This document shows, piece by piece, positions 41,046-52,218 of a DNA stretch of 64,000 nt (its first letter is position 1; every line of letters begins with the position of its first letter). This stretch comes from Streptomyces pacificus. Lineage in GTDB: Bacteria > Actinomycetota > Actinomycetes > Streptomycetales > Streptomycetaceae. The stretch covers positions 1 through 64,000 of the forward strand of contig NZ_BLLG01000025.1 in NCBI RefSeq assembly GCF_011766325.1, given 5' to 3'. The notes beneath the pieces are model-generated. The model made no database searches. It saw only the letters and a list, made by a program, of their open reading frames with translations, and was not told the origin of the DNA. A program made the translations under genes and the position numbers.

Positions 41046-42709
41046 GAGGCACCACCGAGAAGACCGACGTCCTGGTCATCGGCAGCGGGTTCGGCGGCGC
41101 GATCGCCGCCTACCACCTGGCCGCCGGCGGCGCCAAGGTCACCGTCCTGGAGCGCGGGCCCTGGCTGAAGAGCGACGAGTTCGAGCACGACTACAAGCTG
41201 GGCTCCTCCTACACCCGGATCTTCGACTTCGTCGTCGGCGACGGCATGAGCGTGCTTGGCGGCAACTGCGTCGGCGGCGGCAGCGTCGTCTACTTCGCCG
41301 CCATGCCGCGCGCTCCCCGGTTCGTCTTCGACCGGCACGGCAGCATCGGCCGCCGGATGTGGCCGAAGTCCGTCAGCCGCGAGACCCTCGACCCGTGGTA
41401 CGACCGGATCGAGGAGTCCCTCTCGGTCGGCAAGCAGGACTGGGCCGACGCCTCCTACGCGGGCGGCCTGTGGGCCGCCGCCTGCAACCACGCCGGGCGC
41501 ACCGCCAACCCGCTCGCCGCGGCCGTCGACAACTCCAAGTGCGTCAACTGCAACTTCATGATGGCGGGCTGCCGCTTCGAGGCGAAGCAGTCGCTGACCG
41601 TCAACTACCTGCCCGGCGCGCTCGCCCACGGCGCGGAGATCCGCCCGCTGCACGAGGTGCAGCACCTGGAGCGGACCCCCGAGGGCGACTACCGGGTCCA
41701 CTACAACATCGTCGACGACGAGGACTACCGCCTGCAGAGCGGCTCCGGCGTCATCGAGGCCAAGATCGTCGTGATGGCCGCCGGCGCAGCGGCCACCCCG
41801 GTCATCCTGGGGCGCAGCGAGGCCCGCCTGGGCGCGATGCCGCACGCGGTCGGCCGCTACTTCTCCGGCAACGGCGAACGCCTCAACACCGCCATCCTCG
41901 ACGAGGACAAGGTCGCCGAGGTCCTCGGCCTGAGCCGCGGCGAGGGGCAGCTGCCCTACGGCGCCAACGCGATCGGCAAGGGCCCGACCGTGGCGAGCTG
42001 GGACAAGCTGGACGGCTCCCTGCCCGAGTACTCCCGCTACTCCCTGGAGCAGCTCTACTTCCCGCCGGGCCTCGGCACCATCCTCGCCCAGGTGCCCGAC
42101 GCCTCAGGACCGACCTGGTTCGGCAGGGAGAAGAAGGAGATCCTCAGGCACTGGAAGTCATGGCTGACGATCTTCAGCATGACCGAGGACGACAACGAGG
42201 GCGTCTTCGGACCGCCGCCGGCCACCGGCAACGCCCACCGCATCTCCCAGCAGATGCTCGGCCGCGGCAACCTCTCGTACAAACCCACCGAGAACACCTG
42301 GCACGGATGGCGCCAGGCCGACGCCGACGTGAAGGAGATCCTGGAGAAGGACGGCCTCGCCAAGGTGATGCCGTGGACCAACGACCTCGTCGGCGCCTAC
42401 ACCGTGCACCCGCTGGCCTCCTGCCGGATGGGCGACGACCCGCTCACCTCGGCCCTCGACGACACCAACGAACTGCGCGGCCACTCCGGCATCTTCGTCA
42501 CCGACGGCTCGGCCGTCCCCGGCGCCCTCACCGTCAACCCGGCGATGACCATCGCCGCCCTCGCCGAGCGCGCCGTGCCCCACATCGTGGCCGCCGCCCG
42601 GGCCAAGGGCGTCGCCGTCACCTACGGCGCCCCCGCCCCCACCGGCTACAAGGGCGGACGTGACGCCGTACTGCCGCTGCTGCGGAGGAAGCAGCTCGCC
42701 GGCGTCTGA
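41042..42709 (+). CDS. GMC-family FAD oxidoreductase (E9-like)
   Basis: A 555-residue glucose-methanol-choline-type flavoenzyme. The FAD motif VLVIGSGFGGAIAAYHLA is at residues 10-27, NCVGGGSVVYFAAMP is the second flavin region, and the C-terminal block HPLASCRMGDD, then GIFVTDGSAVPGALTVNPAMTIAALAERA, completes the fold. Four Cys near residues 160-180 (CNHAG, CVNCNFMMAGC) may bind an iron-sulfur cluster or form disulfides. C-1027-type clusters encode the oxidoreductase SgcE9; this gene may play the same role in core oxidation. It is coupled to DUF5987. Confidence 0.87.
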   Translation: MRGTTEKTDVLVIGSGFGGAIAAYHLAAGGAKVTVLERGPWLKSDEFEHDYKLGSSYTRIFDFVVGDGMSVLGGNCVGGGSVVYFAAMPRAPRFVFDRHGSIGRRMWPKSVSRETLDPWYDRIEESLSVGKQDWADASYAGGLWAAACNHAGRTANPLAAAVDNSKCVNCNFMMAGCRFEAKQSLTVNYLPGALAHGAEIRPLHEVQHLERTPEGDYRVHYNIVDDEDYRLQSGSGVIEAKIVVMAAGAAATPVILGRSEARLGAMPHAVGRYFSGNGERLNTAILDEDKVAEVLGLSRGEGQLPYGANAIGKGPTVASWDKLDGSLPEYSRYSLEQLYFPPGLGTILAQVPDASGPTWFGREKKEILRHWKSWLTIFSMTEDDNEGVFGPPPATGNAHRISQQMLGRGNLSYKPTENTWHGWRQADADVKEILEKDGLAKVMPWTNDLVGAYTVHPLASCRMGDDPLTSALDDTNELRGHSGIFVTDGSAVPGALTVNPAMTIAALAERAVPHIVAAARAKGVAVTYGAPAPTGYKGGRDAVLPLLRRKQLAGV

Positions 42710-42820
42710 CTCGCCGGCTGAGCCGTGCCGGAGGCTCGGCAGCTCCGGCGAGCCGCCACAGGAGATCGACCTCGGACCCACACAGACCGACCACGGAACC
42801 CCTTCGGGAGTGAGCAGGAC

Positions 42821-43627
42821 ATGGACACCCTCAACGACGTACTCAAGGCACTGGCCGCCGACATCGACGAGGTCGGGGACCTCGTGCATGGCATCGACGA
42901 GGCCGACTGGAGCAGGCCCACTCCGGCCCCCGGCTGGAGTGTCGCGGACCAGATCGCCCATCTGACCTTCATCTTCCGGCTCGCCAAGACGGCCGCCGCC
43001 GACCCGGACACCTTCAAGGGCGTCGCCGCCTCGGCCTCCCGGAACTTCGACGGAGCCGTCAACGCCGCCCTCGAGCAGTTCAACTGCTTCCCGCCGGGCG
43101 AACTGCTCGCCCGCTTCCGCGGCGAGGGCGACGCCTCCCTCGAGGCACTGGCCGCCGTCCCGGAGGACTCGGTGGTGCCCTGGCTGGTCAACCCGCTGCC
43201 GCCGGCCGTCCTCGCCTGCGCCGGAATCATGGAGCTGTTCGGCCACGGACAGGACATCGCCGACGCACTCGGGGTCCGCCGCGAGCCCACCGAGCGCCTC
43301 CGCCACCTGGCCCGATTCGCGGTCCTTACCCGCGACTTCGGATACCTCTCCCGTGGCCTGACCCCGCCGGAGGAGCCGTTCCGCTTCGAGCTCACCACCC
43401 CCGCCGGCGAGGTGCTCGCCTTCGGCCCCGAGGACGCCGCGCAGAAGATCACCGGCCCCGTTCACGACTTCTGCCTCCTGGTGACCCGGCGCCGTCACCG
43501 CGACGACCTCGCCCTGACCGCCTCCGGCGACGCGGCCGACCACTGGCTCGACATCGCCCAGGCCTACCGCGGTCCCGCCGGAGAGGGCCGGACCCCCGGA
43601 CAGTTCGCCGACCCGTGCTGCGACTGA
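42821..43627 (+). CDS. TIGR03084-type DinB-like metal-binding protein
   Basis: A 268-residue protein of the DinB/maleylpyruvate-isomerase-like superfamily, TIGR03084 group. The N-terminal four-helix part has DEADWSRPTPAPGWSVADQIAHLTFIFRLA with the first metal-ligand His, and MELFGHGQDIADALG with the second. Function in enediyne pathways is unknown; relatives act as thiol-dependent isomerases or transferases using mycothiol. The ATG at 42821 is about 110 bases after the GMC gene. Confidence 0.8.
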   Translation: MDTLNDVLKALAADIDEVGDLVHGIDEADWSRPTPAPGWSVADQIAHLTFIFRLAKTAAADPDTFKGVAASASRNFDGAVNAALEQFNCFPPGELLARFRGEGDASLEALAAVPEDSVVPWLVNPLPPAVLACAGIMELFGHGQDIADALGVRREPTERLRHLARFAVLTRDFGYLSRGLTPPEEPFRFELTTPAGEVLAFGPEDAAQKITGPVHDFCLLVTRRRHRDDLALTASGDAADHWLDIAQAYRGPAGEGRTPGQFADPCCD

Positions 43628-43742
43628 CCCGTCCGCCGCACCGCCACCGGGCCGCCCGGCGGCCCCCGTGACCGGACGGACCCCCGCGTCGGCCCGCCGG
43701 CTCCGGCCGCCCGCGCAGAGCAGAAGCCCACCAGGAGAGACC

Positions 43743-44639
43743 GTGAGCCGCCCCGGACTGCGCAGTGTGACCGTGATCGGCTGCGGACTGATCGGGACCT
43801 CTCTCGCCCTGTGCCTCACCCGCGCCGGGATCGCCGTCCTTCTCGCCGACCCGGACCCCGGGGCGGTGGCGCCGGCCGTCGGCCGGGGAGCCGGCGTCCC
43901 GCTGGCGCCCGGCGCCCCGCCCGCCGACCTCGTCGTCGTCGCCACCCCGCCGTCCGCCGTCGTGGACGTGCTCTACGAGGCCCAGGCCCGCGGGCTGGGC
44001 CGCGCCTACACCGATGTGGCCGAAGTCAAGGGGCTGATCTGGGAGGAGGCAGTGCTGCGCGGCTGCGACGTGCGCGGGTACGTCCCCGGGCACCCGATGA
44101 CCGCAGGGGGACCGTCCGGCCCGGCCGCCGCGGAGCCCGGCCTGTTCGCCGGCCGGCCCTGGATCCTGTGCCCGGGCCCTTCGGTGCCCCCCGAGGCGGT
44201 GGCCGCGGTGGAGGAACTCGTCACCCTGTGCGGCGCGGTCGCGCACACGATGCCGCCCGGGGCCCACGACGAGGCCGTCGCCACCGTCTGCCACACCCCG
44301 ATGCTGGTGGCCCTCGCGCTCGCGGCCCAGCTCGCGGACACCGCCCCCGACGTCCTCGCCCTCGCGGGCGGGGGTCTGCGCGACACCGTGCGGACCACCG
44401 CCTCGGACACCCGCCTGTGGAGCGACGTCCTCACCCACAACGCCCCGGCCGTGGCCGCCGGGATGGAGCGCGTGGCCGCCGATCTCGCCCTGATGGCATC
44501 GGGTTTGAGGGACGGCGGCGACATCTGCTCCGTGTCCGTCGGCGGACTGCTCCTGCGGGGCCACCGAGGGCGGGCCGCCCTGCTCGAGTCGGCCGGGTCC
44601 CGCAACACAGGAGATGCCCGCCCGAGAGCGCGGGTGTGA
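43743..44639 (+). CDS. TyrA-like prephenate/arogenate dehydrogenase
   Basis: A 298-residue protein with the NAD(P) motif VTVIGCGLIGTSLALCL at the N-terminus and TyrA-type blocks DVAEVKGLIWEEA, YVPGHPMTAGG, ATVCHTPMLVALALA and GGGLRDTVRTTASDTRLW. It probably raises the supply of L-tyrosine for the beta-tyrosine aminomutase at 52285-53904. The GTG at 43743 is preceded by AGGAGAGA. It is followed by the PCP gene, supporting a precursor role. Confidence 0.85.
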   Translation: MSRPGLRSVTVIGCGLIGTSLALCLTRAGIAVLLADPDPGAVAPAVGRGAGVPLAPGAPPADLVVVATPPSAVVDVLYEAQARGLGRAYTDVAEVKGLIWEEAVLRGCDVRGYVPGHPMTAGGPSGPAAAEPGLFAGRPWILCPGPSVPPEAVAAVEELVTLCGAVAHTMPPGAHDEAVATVCHTPMLVALALAAQLADTAPDVLALAGGGLRDTVRTTASDTRLWSDVLTHNAPAVAAGMERVAADLALMASGLRDGGDICSVSVGGLLLRGHRGRAALLESAGSRNTGDARPRARV

Positions 44640-44695
44640 AGCTGCCTGCGCACCCGCCCCGGTGGGCGGCCCGACGGGAGAGGGGAGAGCAGCGT

Positions 44696-44959
44696 ATGAG
44701 CACCGATGTGGCGACGGCCGCCGAGACGGTGAGGAGGATCTGGACCGAGGTACTCGGAGACGCACCCGGGAACGGGGCCGGGGCCACCTTCTTCGAGTCC
44801 GGCGGCGAGTCCATCACCGCCACCCGCCTGGTGATCCGTATCGAGGAGGAGCTCGGCGCGGAGATCGAGGTCGGTGACATCTTCGAGGAGGACCCGACCC
44901 TCGAGTCCCTCGTCCGCCTGGTCGGGGCCCGTTCCGGCGGCAGCGAGGTGACGCCGTGA
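44696..44959 (+). CDS. Free-standing peptidyl carrier protein (SgcC2-like)
   Basis: An 87-residue carrier protein. The phosphopantetheine site is S39 in FFESGGESITATRL; helices III-IV carry EIEVGDIFEEDPTLESL. It is expected to carry (S)-beta-tyrosine loaded by the SgcC1-like enzyme, while the hydroxylase modifies it and the condensation enzyme transfers it. The ATG at 44696 has GGGGAGAGC upstream. Its stop overlaps the GTG of the PhyH gene. Confidence 0.87.
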   Translation: MSTDVATAAETVRRIWTEVLGDAPGNGAGATFFESGGESITATRLVIRIEEELGAEIEVGDIFEEDPTLESLVRLVGARSGGSEVTP

Positions 44960-45819
44960 CGACCGGTCTTCGACGGGTCGCGCCCGACAGCGGCCTCGAC
45001 GAGGCCGTGGAGATCCTCGAGCGCGACGGAGCGCTGGTCGTCGAGGACCTCGCGGACGCCGGGACCCTCCGGGCACTGTGGGACGACCTGGGTCCCGCCC
45101 TCGAAGCCCGCGACTACAGCGGCGACTGGTACAACGGGACCCGCACCCGCCGGGTCTCCTCCGTCTTCGCCCGGACGAACCGGCTCACCCCGGTGGCGAC
45201 GCACCCCCTGTTCCTGGGCGCCGCCCGCCGGATCATGCAACGGCCGGTCCATGTCTGGATCGGCCGGTCCCGCACCGCGCTCGTGCCGACCGTCCAGATC
45301 AGCGGAACCCAGGCGATCCAGATCCACCACGGCCAGGGCAGGCAGCCCCTGCACCGGGACGACGCGCTGCACCTGCGCCGCCACCCCGGCCCCACCAGCC
45401 GGGTGCAGCTGATGCTGGCCATGAGCGACTTCACCGCCGGCAACGGCGGCACCCTGGTGATCCCCGGCAGCCACCACTGGGACGACGAGCGCCCGCCGCG
45501 GGCCGAGGAGGCGATCCCCACCGAGATGCGGGCCGGTTCGGGCCTGGTCTGGCTCGGCGGGGTCTACCACGGCGGCGGCGCGAACACCACGGGCACCCCG
45601 CGTACGGGTCTCACCATCGCGCTCGACCTCGGCAACCTCCGCCAGGAGGAGAACCAGTACCTCGCGGTCCCCCGGGAGTCCGTCCTGGCCTACCCCGAGG
45701 AGGTGCGAAGGCTGCTCGGCTACGACCGCTGCCCGCCCGGCCTCGGCTGGTACGAGATGGACGACCCGTACGTCCTCCTCGATGGCGGCACCGGACCGCA
45801 GCCGGCCACCGTCCCGTAG
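44956..45819 (+). CDS. Phytanoyl-CoA dioxygenase-family Fe(II)/2-oxoglutarate enzyme
   Basis: A 287-residue PhyH-like oxygenase. Iron ligands are H133 and D135 (PLHRDDALH) and the distal H205 (GGVYHGGG). Residues typical of 2-oxoglutarate binding lie near RTGLTIALDLGNLRQ. Coupling to the PCP gene suggests that it may hydroxylate the PCP-bound amino acid, but a core-modifying role is equally possible. Free oxygenases of this family are not a fixed part of known beta-tyrosine modules. Confidence 0.85.
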   Translation: MTTGLRRVAPDSGLDEAVEILERDGALVVEDLADAGTLRALWDDLGPALEARDYSGDWYNGTRTRRVSSVFARTNRLTPVATHPLFLGAARRIMQRPVHVWIGRSRTALVPTVQISGTQAIQIHHGQGRQPLHRDDALHLRRHPGPTSRVQLMLAMSDFTAGNGGTLVIPGSHHWDDERPPRAEEAIPTEMRAGSGLVWLGGVYHGGGANTTGTPRTGLTIALDLGNLRQEENQYLAVPRESVLAYPEEVRRLLGYDRCPPGLGWYEMDDPYVLLDGGTGPQPATVP

Positions 45820-45927
45820 CCCCCGGGCACACCGGCCGGCACGCACCGGCCGGCTCCTCCGAGCGGCCGGCCCCGACGCCCGTCCCGCCCGGACCCCACC
45901 ACCGAAAACCTCTTCGCGGGAGAACCC

Positions 45928-47178
45928 ATGTCGCTGCAATGCCCCGTCGCACACCCCCTCGACACCACGGGCCGGGACATCCACTCCGAGGCAGCGGGCC
46001 TGCGCGCCCGAGGGCCCGCCGTGCGGGTGGAGCTCCCCGGCGGCGTCCACGCCTGGTCGGTCAACGACTACGCCACCGTGCGCAGGATCCTGACGGACCC
46101 GAAGGTCACCAAGAGCGCCCGCAACCACTGGCCTGACTTCATCGAGGGCCGCGTCCGCCCCGACTGGGAGATGATCAGCTGGGTGGCCATGGACAACATG
46201 GTCACCGCCTACGGCAAGGACCACGTCCGGCTGCGCCGGCTCGTCGGCAAGGCCTTCACACCCCGCCGCACCCAGGCCGTCCGCCCGCTGATCGAGCAGC
46301 TCACCAACGGGCTGCTCGACGCGCTCGAGGCCGCCGAGCCCGGTGAGGTCGTCGATCTGCGCGAGCGCTTCGCCTATCCGCTGCCGGCCATGCTCGTCGC
46401 CGAGCTGATCGGCATGTCCGAGGAGGCGCGCACCGCCACCGCCGAGGTGATCGACATGATGGTGGACACCACCGTCACCCCGGAGCAGGCCCGGGCGGTC
46501 CTGCACAACTGGCGCGGCGCCATGGAGGAGCTGGTCGCCCGCAAGCGCGCCGACCCCGGCGAGGACATCACCAGCGACCTGATCGCGGCCCGCGACGAGG
46601 ACGGCTCCCGGCTGTCGGAGGCCGAGCTGTGCGACACCATCTTCGCCATCCTCGGCGCCGGCTCGGAGACCACCATCAACTTCTTCGACAACGCCATCAC
46701 CGCCCTGCTCACCCACCCCGGGCAGCTCGAACTCGTCCGGTCCGGCCGCGCCTCGTGGGACGACGTGATCGACGAGACGCTGCGCGTGGAGTCGCCGCTG
46801 GCGCACCTGCCGCTGCGGTACGCCGTCGAGGACATCGAGCTGGACGGGGTGACGATCCCCAAGGGCGACCCGATCCTCGTCAACTACAGCGGCGTCGGCC
46901 GCGACCCTGAGCTGCACGGTGACACCGCCGGCGACTTCGACCTCACCCGCGCCGACAAGGAGCACCTGTCGTTCGGCCACGGCCCCCACTACTGCCTGGG
47001 TGCCGGCGTCGCCCGCCTGGTGGCCACCGTGGGCCTGTCCACCCTGTTCGAGCGCTTCCCCGACCTGTCCCTCGCGGTGCCGGCCGACGAGTTGCAGCCG
47101 CTGCCCACGTTCATCATGAACGGCCACCGCGCGCTGCCCGTGCGCCTGACCGCCCCCGTGCCGGCCGGCGCCCGCTGA
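45928..47178 (+). CDS. Cytochrome P450, copy 2
   Basis: A 416-residue P450 of the actinobacterial CYP107-like type. The I-helix motif is AILGAGSETTINF, ExxR is ETLR, and the haem loop FGHGPHYCLG carries Cys 356. Usual streptomycete features such as YGKDHVRLRRLVGKAFTPRR are present. It is followed by a terminator hairpin. The substrate may be the core or the tyrosine-derived arm; nothing in the sequence decides. Confidence 0.9.
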   Translation: MSLQCPVAHPLDTTGRDIHSEAAGLRARGPAVRVELPGGVHAWSVNDYATVRRILTDPKVTKSARNHWPDFIEGRVRPDWEMISWVAMDNMVTAYGKDHVRLRRLVGKAFTPRRTQAVRPLIEQLTNGLLDALEAAEPGEVVDLRERFAYPLPAMLVAELIGMSEEARTATAEVIDMMVDTTVTPEQARAVLHNWRGAMEELVARKRADPGEDITSDLIAARDEDGSRLSEAELCDTIFAILGAGSETTINFFDNAITALLTHPGQLELVRSGRASWDDVIDETLRVESPLAHLPLRYAVEDIELDGVTIPKGDPILVNYSGVGRDPELHGDTAGDFDLTRADKEHLSFGHGPHYCLGAGVARLVATVGLSTLFERFPDLSLAVPADELQPLPTFIMNGHRALPVRLTAPVPAGAR

Positions 47179-47191
47179 CCCCGGGCACGAG

Positions 47192-47236
47192 GAAGAGCGG
47201 CGCCCCCCGGGTCCGGAAGCGGGGACGCCGCTCTTC
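47192..47236. terminator. Terminator hairpin after the second P450
   Basis: GAAGAGCGGCGCCCCC (47192-47207) pairs with GGGGACGCCGCTCTTC (47221-47236) with one mismatch. It separates the P450 gene from the convergent SgcJ-like gene and could serve both. Confidence 0.8.
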
Positions 47237-47295
47237 GCGTGTGCCGCGCGTGTGCCGCGGCGGCGCCGGGCCGGTGGGGCGCCGCCGCGGACGGA

Positions 47296-47727
47296 TCAGG
47301 CGCTGTCGCGCGGGCTGTTCTGGTACGCGGCGAGCCGCCAGGCACCGTCCTGCCTGGCGGCCACCCAGGTGGCGCGTATGGCACGTTCGTCGGCGACGGC
47401 GGACTCGCCCGGGGCCAGCACACCGCCCTCGGTGATCACGAGGGCCACGTCCTCACCGAGGAACTTCAGCGCCAGCGGCGTGCCTGTGACCTGCGTGCCC
47501 TTGTACGGGCCCTGGAAGGCCCCGGACATGAAGGCCTCGATGTCCGGGCGCCCGCTGCGGTGGACGCCGGGCAGGATCATCGTGCCGTCGGCGGTGAAGA
47601 CCTGGGCGAAGGCCGCCGCGTCGTGCGCGGCCCAGGCCTCGACGATGCGGCCGGGCAGTGCGGCGACGGCCGCCCTGTCCTCGGCGGAGACGGCGGCGCC
47701 GGGCGCGGCCGATGGTGCTGCGGTCAT
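47296..47727 (-). CDS. SgcJ/EcaC-type SnoaL-like protein
   Basis: A 143-residue NTF2/SnoaL-fold protein of the SgcJ/EcaC group (TIGR02246-like): IVEAWAAHDAAAFAQVFTADGTMILPG, then the beta-sheet part LALKFLGEDVALVITEGG and AIRATWVAARQDGAWRLAAYQNSP. SgcJ homologues occur in many enediyne clusters and are thought to assist early steps on the polyene, though the catalytic role is unsettled. The start is preceded by GGGGAGCAGC. It lies 3' of the ACAD-like gene on the same strand and is probably co-transcribed with it. Confidence 0.87.
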   Translation of the reverse strand: MTAAPSAAPGAAVSAEDRAAVAALPGRIVEAWAAHDAAAFAQVFTADGTMILPGVHRSGRPDIEAFMSGAFQGPYKGTQVTGTPLALKFLGEDVALVITEGGVLAPGESAVADERAIRATWVAARQDGAWRLAAYQNSPRDSA

Positions 47728-47761
47728 GCTGCTCCCCTTCTTGTGCGTTGGGCCGGTCGGT

Positions 47762-48952
47762 TCAGACGTAGAGCGTGTTGGGTTCGAGGCCGCACAGGAC
47801 CCGCCCGTACAGCTCGGTGTTGGTGTCGGGGTGCATCAGGGCGTGCAGGCTGACGGCCTGGACGTCCCGGGCGATGCGCTGGATCGCGACGTCGCTGTAG
47901 ACGGAGGAGCCGCCGCTCGCCGAGGCGAGGATGTCCACGGCCTCCTTGGCCAGCCGGATCACGGCGCCCATGTCGGCGCGGGCACGCGCCCGCTCCTCCA
48001 GGGTCCAGTGCGTGTCCCGCGCGGACTTGGCGTCGACGAGGTCCGCGAGGCGGTGGGCGTGGAACTCGGCCTGATCGATCTTGAGTGCGGCGTTCGCGAC
48101 CTGGTGGTGGGTGAGCGGGGCCTCGGCCTGGCTCGCGTAGTCCGTGTAGGTGATCCTGCGGTCGGGCAGCCGCTCCAGGAACGCCTCCTTGGCGGCGCGC
48201 GCCATGCCGAGTACCGCGCCGACCGAAGACGCCGAGGCGACCGGCAGCAGCGGAGCGCGGTGGATCGCGGACTCGGCGTTCGCCCGCGACGCGCCGCCCC
48301 GGCCCTGCATGACGACGCCGAGCGGCAGGACCCGGTCGGCCGGGACGAAGACGTTCTCGGCGACCGTGCTGACGCTTCCCGTGCCTCTGAGGCCGGAGGT
48401 GTCCCAGTCGTCGACGATCCGCAGGTCCGCCAGCGGCACGAGGGCCATGACCGGCATCGGCTCGCTGTCCGGGGCGACCTGCACGGCGACGACGACCTGC
48501 CAGTGGGCGTGCAGCGCACCGCTGATGAAGCCCCACTTGCCGTCGACGACGATGCCGCCCTCGGCGGGGGCGGCCATCGCGCTCGGACTCAGGGTGCCGC
48601 AGATACGGACGTCGGGGGTGGAGAACACCTCGTCCTGGACGTGGTCCGGGAACAGGCCGGCCATCCAGGTGGGGATCCAGTACACCGAGGCGGTCCAGCC
48701 GGTGGAGCCGTCGGCGCGGCCGATCTCGGCCGCCACGTCGACGAGCGTGCGCGTGTCTGCCTCGTACCCGCCGAAACGGGCGGGCACCCGCATCCGGAAG
48801 ATCCCGGCGTCCGCCAGGGCCTCGATCGAATCGTCGTGAACACGCCGGGTCCGCTCCGCCCAGGCCGCTTTCCCACGAAGCTGCGGCACGAGTTCGGACG
48901 CTCGACGAACAAGCTGTTCCCGCGTAGGAACATCGGTCGCCGTCAGCACCAT
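47762..48952 (-). CDS. Acyl-CoA-dehydrogenase-fold flavin monooxygenase, copy 1
   Basis: A 396-residue protein with the acyl-CoA dehydrogenase fold, of the HsaA/two-component-monooxygenase group: FRMRVPARFGGYEADTRTLVDVAAEIGRADGSTGW at the N-terminus, then the central beta-domain GKWGFISGALHAHW and a C-terminal helical domain with SGGSSVYSDVAIQRIARDVQA. Enzymes of this branch use reduced flavin to hydroxylate aromatic or polyketide substrates. GGGAGG lies 2 bases before the ATG at 48952 and 5 before the GTG at 48949, so either may be used. Divergent from the SgcC-like hydroxylase. Confidence 0.85.
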   Translation of the reverse strand: MVLTATDVPTREQLVRRASELVPQLRGKAAWAERTRRVHDDSIEALADAGIFRMRVPARFGGYEADTRTLVDVAAEIGRADGSTGWTASVYWIPTWMAGLFPDHVQDEVFSTPDVRICGTLSPSAMAAPAEGGIVVDGKWGFISGALHAHWQVVVAVQVAPDSEPMPVMALVPLADLRIVDDWDTSGLRGTGSVSTVAENVFVPADRVLPLGVVMQGRGGASRANAESAIHRAPLLPVASASSVGAVLGMARAAKEAFLERLPDRRITYTDYASQAEAPLTHHQVANAALKIDQAEFHAHRLADLVDAKSARDTHWTLEERARARADMGAVIRLAKEAVDILASASGGSSVYSDVAIQRIARDVQAVSLHALMHPDTNTELYGRVLCGLEPNTLYV

Positions 48953-49195
48953 ATCCTCCCAAAGACGTCCTATCCCCGGACGCCGGAAAAAGCCGTCCGC
49001 GATACATGGCGACGACCCTCCCAGCCGGCTGTTGCGGCCTGCATCTTCAGGATTGCGGGATCGTCCGCGCGGTCCGTGCGACACCCGATGCCGCATCCTG
49101 GGAGAAGCCCTGACCGGCCCGGACTGCGACCATGAGGCGCGCAGCATGTCGTGGAAAGCCTCGTGGAAGAGGAAGAGGAAGAGGGAAGAAATCCG
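48953..49195. promoter_or_regulatory. Divergent promoter region
   Basis: This 243-base region lies between the ACAD-like gene (minus) and the SgcC-like hydroxylase (plus). It ends in a purine-rich GAGGAAGAGGAAGAGGG stretch that provides the ribosome binding site of the hydroxylase. No clear operator was seen. Confidence 0.4.
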
Positions 49196-50782
<1,587 letters not shown>

Positions 50783-50794
50783 GCCCCCCGGGGG

Positions 50795-50828
50795 TCCGCC
50801 CGCGATCCCCGGGGGGAGCGCGGGCGGA
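50795..50828. terminator. Terminator between converging hydroxylase and condensation genes
   Basis: TCCGCCCGCG (50795-50804) and CGCGGGCGGA (50819-50828) form a perfect 10-bp stem with a 14-base loop. It can stop transcription from both sides. Confidence 0.75.
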
Positions 50829-50847
50829 AGGGGGCGGACGCGAGGTC

Positions 50848-52188
50848 TCAGGAGGCCAGCTCCAGCGGCGCGTCGGGGGCGGCGACCGTACGGGCCAGGA
50901 CCTCGACGAACCCGGCGGCGAACTCCCGCATCGTCGCCTCCCGGAACAGGTTGGTGTTGAACCCAAGGTGGCCGAGCATCTCGCCGGAGCGGGGGTCGAT
51001 GTCGAGCTGGAACATCACACCGTCCGGGATGTCGGTGGAGACGTCCTGCGACAGCAGGCGGCGGCGGATCTCGGAGATCCGCAGGTCGCCGGCCTCCTCG
51101 GCCTCCAGCGCCGGGAACTGGAACACCTGGAAGGCGACGACGCCGAGGTCGTCGGCGGCGAACGACGCGGCCGAGGCGGGGGCCTCGGCCACCACCTGGC
51201 CGAACGGCAGGAAGTTCCCGTACGCCTTCAGGCAGGTGGCCCGGGTGCGCTCCACCACCTCGCGGAAGGTGGCCGCCCCCGACAGGTCGGTGCGCAGCGG
51301 GACGAAGTTGAAGAACGCTCCGACGGTGTTCTCGAACCGGGCGGGGCCACGGCCCGAGGCCATCGTCGGTACGGCGACGTCGGTGGCGCCGACGCGCTCG
51401 TTGAGGAACACCTTGTAGGCGGCGAGCAGCACCATGAAGGCCGAGCCGCGGGTCTCCTTCGCCAGCGCCAGCGCAGCGGAGGTCAGCTCCGCGTCGACCA
51501 GGAAGCGGTGTACGGAGGTCTTCTTCGGCACGCCCGCGGACTTCCGGTGGTCGCTGGGAACACCGGTGATGGCCGCTCCGGCGAGCTGCTCGCGCCAGTA
51601 GGCGCGGGCCTTTACCTCCGCGGTGGGCGCGTATCGCTCCCGCTCCCAGGCGGCGAAGTCGCGAAACGGCGTCGCCTGCGGCAGCTGCCCGGTCTCGTGC
51701 CCGCGCCGCCGGGCGTACAGTACGCCGAGGTCGCGGATGACGAGTTGCATGGAGACCTCGTCGGCCGCCGTGTGGTGGACGACCAGGACCAGGACCGCGT
51801 CGTCCTCGTCGAACCGGCCCAGCACCGCGTGCAGCAGGGGCAGTTCGGTGACGCCGTACCGTCCGCCCTCCAGCTCGATGAGCAGCTCCTCGGCCCGGCG
51901 GTCGCGCAGGGCGGGGTCCGGCTCGGGGATCTCCCGGACGGTCAGGGACACCGGCGTGGGCGGGTGGATCTCCTGGCGCTGCTCGCCCGGGGTGCGCACG
52001 ACGGTCGTGCGCAGCGCCTCGTGACGGGCCACGACGTCGTTCAGTGCCTCCTGGAGCGCTTCGGTGTCGGTCTTCCCGGTGAGCCGCCAGCCGCCGACGA
52101 TGTTGTAGAGCGGCCCGAAGGGGCCCTCCTCGTCGCCCTGGTCGAACATGCAGAGGAATTCTTGGTTGAAGGAGAGCGGAATACTCAT
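50848..52188 (-). CDS. Free-standing NRPS condensation enzyme (SgcC5-like)
   Basis: A 446-residue stand-alone condensation domain. The active-site motif HHTAADE is at residues 138-144, corresponding to HHxxxDG with Glu in the last place. Other C-domain regions are YWREQLAG, VPTMASGRGPARFENTVGAFFNFVPLRTD and DIPDGVMFQLDID. In C-1027, SgcC5 transfers the modified beta-tyrosine from its PCP to a hydroxyl of the enediyne core. Orientation and order (adenylation, aminomutase, condensation) suggest one minus-strand unit, but a very stable hairpin precedes this gene. Confidence 0.9.
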   Translation of the reverse strand: MSIPLSFNQEFLCMFDQGDEEGPFGPLYNIVGGWRLTGKTDTEALQEALNDVVARHEALRTTVVRTPGEQRQEIHPPTPVSLTVREIPEPDPALRDRRAEELLIELEGGRYGVTELPLLHAVLGRFDEDDAVLVLVVHHTAADEVSMQLVIRDLGVLYARRRGHETGQLPQATPFRDFAAWERERYAPTAEVKARAYWREQLAGAAITGVPSDHRKSAGVPKKTSVHRFLVDAELTSAALALAKETRGSAFMVLLAAYKVFLNERVGATDVAVPTMASGRGPARFENTVGAFFNFVPLRTDLSGAATFREVVERTRATCLKAYGNFLPFGQVVAEAPASAASFAADDLGVVAFQVFQFPALEAEEAGDLRISEIRRRLLSQDVSTDIPDGVMFQLDIDPRSGEMLGHLGFNTNLFREATMREFAAGFVEVLARTVAAPDAPLELAS

Positions 52189-52218
52189 GGGTTCGTCCCA
52201 GGTCTCGTGGGGGCGGGC